The translations under genes were made by a program, and so were the position numbers. The notes beneath the pieces were generated by a model. That model had not been told where the DNA came from, did not search any database, and saw only the letters and a program-made list of their open reading frames with translations. This document shows positions 63,113-64,000 of a stretch of 64,000 bases of DNA, piece after piece. The stretch comes from Pseudomonadota bacterium. Lineage in GTDB: Bacteria > Myxococcota_A > Polyangia > GCA-2747355. Each line of letters begins with the position of its first letter. Position 1 is the stretch's first letter. The DNA is taken from the NCBI GenBank assembly GCA_016702545.1, contig JADJDT010000002.1:1-64000 (forward strand), read 5' to 3'.

Positions 63113-63736
63113 CCGGGAGCCGCTCAGCGCCAGGATCGCCGCGAAACCGATCGCCCCGGCAGCATAGGCCAGCCGCCGCAGCGAGCTGACCCCGGCCTCG
63201 AAATAGAAGCGCCCGATCAGCAGCAGGACACCCAACGCCGCGGCGAAGCCCGCCTGATTCGGGTTCTTGTAGAGGCCGCTGAAGCGCGCGGCGAAGGCGT
63301 CGGGCACGAGCACCAGCGTGACGCCGATCGCCACCACGAAGGCCGCGACGTAGACGTTGAGAATCGCTGCCACATGGTCGCGCTGGCTGATCGTGTTCTT
63401 CAGCGCCAGGTAGGTCAAGAGCGCGAAGAGGATCAGCGTGCCCTCGTTCAAGGTCGACGTGGGATCGGCGTCTTTGACCACGTACCAGAGGCCGGTCATC
63501 GCCAGGCCCCACACGAAGAGAGTGATCAGCGCCCGGTCGTAGCGATCGAGCACCAGCGGAGCCCGCGCTGCCAGACTCCGCAGTGCGAACACCACCAGCA
63601 GCGCCATACCCACCAGCCGGTAGGGCTTGAACATCGTCGAGCTGCCAAGCCACTTATCCCAGAGCCGCTCGAAGGACAGCAGGGCCACATACAGCGTGGC
63701 GAAGCCCAACCAGATACGGCTGAGGCGATGGGTCAA
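63104..63736 (-). CDS. O-antigen polymerase/ligase-like protein, N-terminal part (frameshifted)
   Basis: 210 residues with six membrane helices (LVGMALLVVFALRSL, LITLFVWGLAMTGLWYVV, ILNVYVAAFVVAIGVTLVLV, FSGLYKNPNQAGFAAALGVLLLIG, AGAIGFAAILALSGSR). It ends at LSGSRVR because one base appears to be missing from the G run in CCCGGGTGC; adding one G gives LSGSRGALIG, the typical Wzy_C junction. TTG 63736 start with GAGGT upstream. Confidence 0.8.
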   Translation of the reverse strand: MTHRLSRIWLGFATLYVALLSFERLWDKWLGSSTMFKPYRLVGMALLVVFALRSLAARAPLVLDRYDRALITLFVWGLAMTGLWYVVKDADPTSTLNEGTLILFALLTYLALKNTISQRDHVAAILNVYVAAFVVAIGVTLVLVPDAFAARFSGLYKNPNQAGFAAALGVLLLIGRFYFEAGVSSLRRLAYAAGAIGFAAILALSGSRVR

Positions 63737-64000
63737 TCGCTACCTCGGACGGGAGTGGGCGGTGGTCGATGGCCAGCGTACGCTGCGTCCTAGCACGCCG
63801 CGTGCGGGCTTGCTACCCCCACCCGGAGCGGCGCAGGTTTGATACAAGGACGCGGGACCAGGAGGGGGCGGGCCTGGCGGGAGGGGCGCAGGCGTGGGCG
63901 TGAAGGCCGCACAGGCCGGTGCGCGGGCGCAGCGGGGCTTGCACCCGGGCGCGCCGCGGCGGAAGCCCAGCCCCATAGAGACGCAGGGCGCCCCCCTGGA
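63737..64000. other. Upstream region of the minus-strand polysaccharide operon
   Basis: 264 bp of very GC-rich sequence with no gene I can support. It should hold the promoter for the operon beginning at 63736, but no clear -35/-10 pair is visible. Confidence 0.3.

Overview
The window is a very GC-rich bacterial chromosome segment. Its gene style suggests a Myxococcota / former Deltaproteobacteria genome: long multi-domain sensors, a lipoprotein S8 protease, F0 genes away from F1, housekeeping operons with long low-complexity protein tails, and many short dispersed repeats. This placement is an inference from gene content, not proven. Indel-type frameshifts in G/C runs and two blocks of near-pure G/C suggest either local gene decay or residual assembly errors.

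Layout. (1) 1-7.8 kb is an accessory island. It holds a TPR protein and a small unknown gene divergent from a truncated WYL-type regulator, with a perfect 9-5-9 operator palindrome between them. An AbiE-like (type IV) toxin-antitoxin operon has a double palindromic operator, and its toxin is truncated. A VapBC-type pair follows. Three damaged copies of one REP-associated tyrosine transposase (RAYT) lie here with REP-like hairpins; one copy carries a MITE. (2) 7.8-18.7 kb: a SulP transporter fused to a beta-carbonic anhydrase, a giant CheB-CheR-PAS-GGDEF-EAL sensor split by frameshifts, a decayed PhnB-like gene, a lipoprotein subtilase and a pirin. (3) 18.7-31.3 kb, all on the minus strand: ispE, tRNA-Gln, prs, rplY, pth, then rpsF-rpsR-rplI-dnaB running directly into a complete deoxynucleoside salvage set (deoC, deoB, deoA, a CNT nucleoside transporter, purine nucleoside phosphorylase). 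(4) 32-42.7 kb: glmS-trxB, a VOC protein, the F0 genes atpZ-atpI-atpB-atpE, a second VapBC pair with a palindromic repeat between antitoxin and toxin, and gyrA-hemL. (5) 42.9-64 kb is an exopolysaccharide locus. It makes GDP-fucose-type and UDP-uronate/UDP-amino sugars (gmd, fcl, a TviB-like dehydrogenase, a UDP-glucuronate 4-epimerase-like enzyme, wecB, a CapD/WbpM-like dehydratase, a DegT aminotransferase, acetyltransferases). It also has glycosyltransferases including a GT4-PglD fusion, a heparinase-like lyase, a Wzc-like chain-length regulator/tyrosine kinase and a frameshifted O-antigen polymerase/ligase.

How it fits together. glmS feeds the hexosamine pool used by wecB and the capsule genes. 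prs, deo genes and punA connect nucleoside salvage with pentose phosphates next to the replicative helicase. A second copy of the MITE found in the RAYT island has inserted exactly at the start codon of the heparinase-like gene in the polysaccharide operon, linking the two accessory regions. The most distinctive observations are this IS66-like MITE (two copies, 8-bp target duplications, an empty site in the same window), the RAYT/REP family, the large Gly/Tyr-rich N-terminal extension of ribosomal protein bS18 paired with an acidic tail on its partner bS6, and the GT4-PglD fusion.
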